Of a DNA stretch of 64,000 bases, positions 63,911 through 64,000 are shown in pieces (the first letter of the stretch is position 1; each line of letters begins with the position of its first letter). Location of the stretch: NCBI GenBank assembly GCA_028689025.1, contig JAQTXA010000003.1:173081-237080 (forward strand), read 5' to 3'. Below the pieces are notes generated by a model that was not told the DNA's origin, did not search any database, and saw nothing but the letters and a program-made list of their open reading frames with translations. The stretch is from Aliarcobacter sp. (lineage in GTDB: Bacteria > Campylobacterota > Campylobacteria > Campylobacterales > Arcobacteraceae). A program made the translations under genes and the position numbers.

Positions 63911-64000
63911 TCCCGTCCAATTTGACTGAAGCGCATCAAACGAAAGAATGATAGAAAGCGATGCAATCGAAGCTGGATGATCTTTTAAATAATTATAACG
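63911..64000 (+). other. Leader of a stable RNA operon, truncated by window edge
   Basis: No ORF; contains TGATCTTTTAAATAATT (63978 onward), similar to a boxA antitermination signal, and a GCATC/GATGC inverted pair. The downstream gene is outside the window; 16S rRNA is the most likely one. Confidence 0.55.

Noticed and set aside
1..64000. CRISPR arrays, insertion sequences, prophage, tRNA genes
   Set aside because: I looked for regular spaced repeats, transposase-like motifs, phage genes and cloverleaf-like sequences and found none that I could support.

Overview
The window is AT-rich, densely packed DNA with short spacers, many TTG and GTG starts and many operons with overlapping genes. 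Family content points to the Campylobacterota, most likely the Arcobacter group (Arcobacteraceae): an ArsS-type sensor kinase, EptA/DgkA lipid A genes, CysD/N with a 4Fe-4S APS reductase, haemerythrins, an MCP, and promoters with a strong TATAAT box and often little -35. The assignment is inferred from gene families; no marker gene such as 16S rRNA is included. The last 120 bases are a consensus promoter and leader that look like the start of an rRNA operon.

Layout. 1-1386 is the 3' part of a membrane HD-GYP protein. 1432-6200 (-) is one seven-gene operon: membrane protein, SHP-like monohaem cytochrome (DUF1924), dihaem cytochrome, cytochrome b561 with a second dihaem domain fused to it, CpxP-like periplasmic protein, response regulator and sensor kinase. 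6289-8930 (-) is a lipid A phosphoethanolamine transferase, PAP2 phosphatase and diacylglycerol kinase operon. typA follows. 11174-15077 (+) and 17340-24088 (-) are two blocks of one peptide/amide-forming system: circularly permuted ATP-grasp, alpha-E, two M14-type proteins (one without its catalytic residues), two transglutaminase-like proteins and DUF2126. A chemoreceptor lies between the blocks.

24272-27314 holds a haemerythrin with an FNR-type box, a Tat-like metallophosphoesterase and a class V aminotransferase. 27420-34822 (-) is assimilatory sulfur metabolism: metY, an Rrf2/CymR-like regulator, cysK, DUF2061, cysH, cysD, cysN and a short sulfite-reductase-like protein. Two 116-nt copies of a structured leader sit directly before cysK and cysD; they differ by compensatory base changes and are the best candidate here for an undescribed element. 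34962-49041 is a mixed region with a toxin-antitoxin pair, a MoxR/VWA pair, an HI0933 flavoprotein, a tandem haemerythrin, a MarR-regulated drug exporter and a lemA-TPM-TPM-gph-rof-glycine-zipper operon.

49275-54590 carries an acetolactate-synthase-like enzyme with an aldehyde dehydrogenase, ung, and an FNR-like regulator diverging from a nitrous-oxide-stimulated-promoter family gene. 54667-56799 is ychJ-yaaA-zntB. 56804-61741 (-) is a secG-frr-pyrE-RDD-MFS-mscS operon. 61849-63639 has a BioC-like methyltransferase, a ThiD2-like protein and a Bax-inhibitor-1 family protein.

Working links: the FNR-like regulator carries the E-x-x-S-R recognition pattern, and perfect TTGAT-N4-ATCAA boxes occur beside its own gene and in front of the haemerythrin, so a small O2/NO-related regulon is plausible. 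In the sulfur operon, CysH is of the APS-reducing type, which explains why no APS kinase is present, but the only sulfite-reductase-like protein lacks the cluster-binding half.
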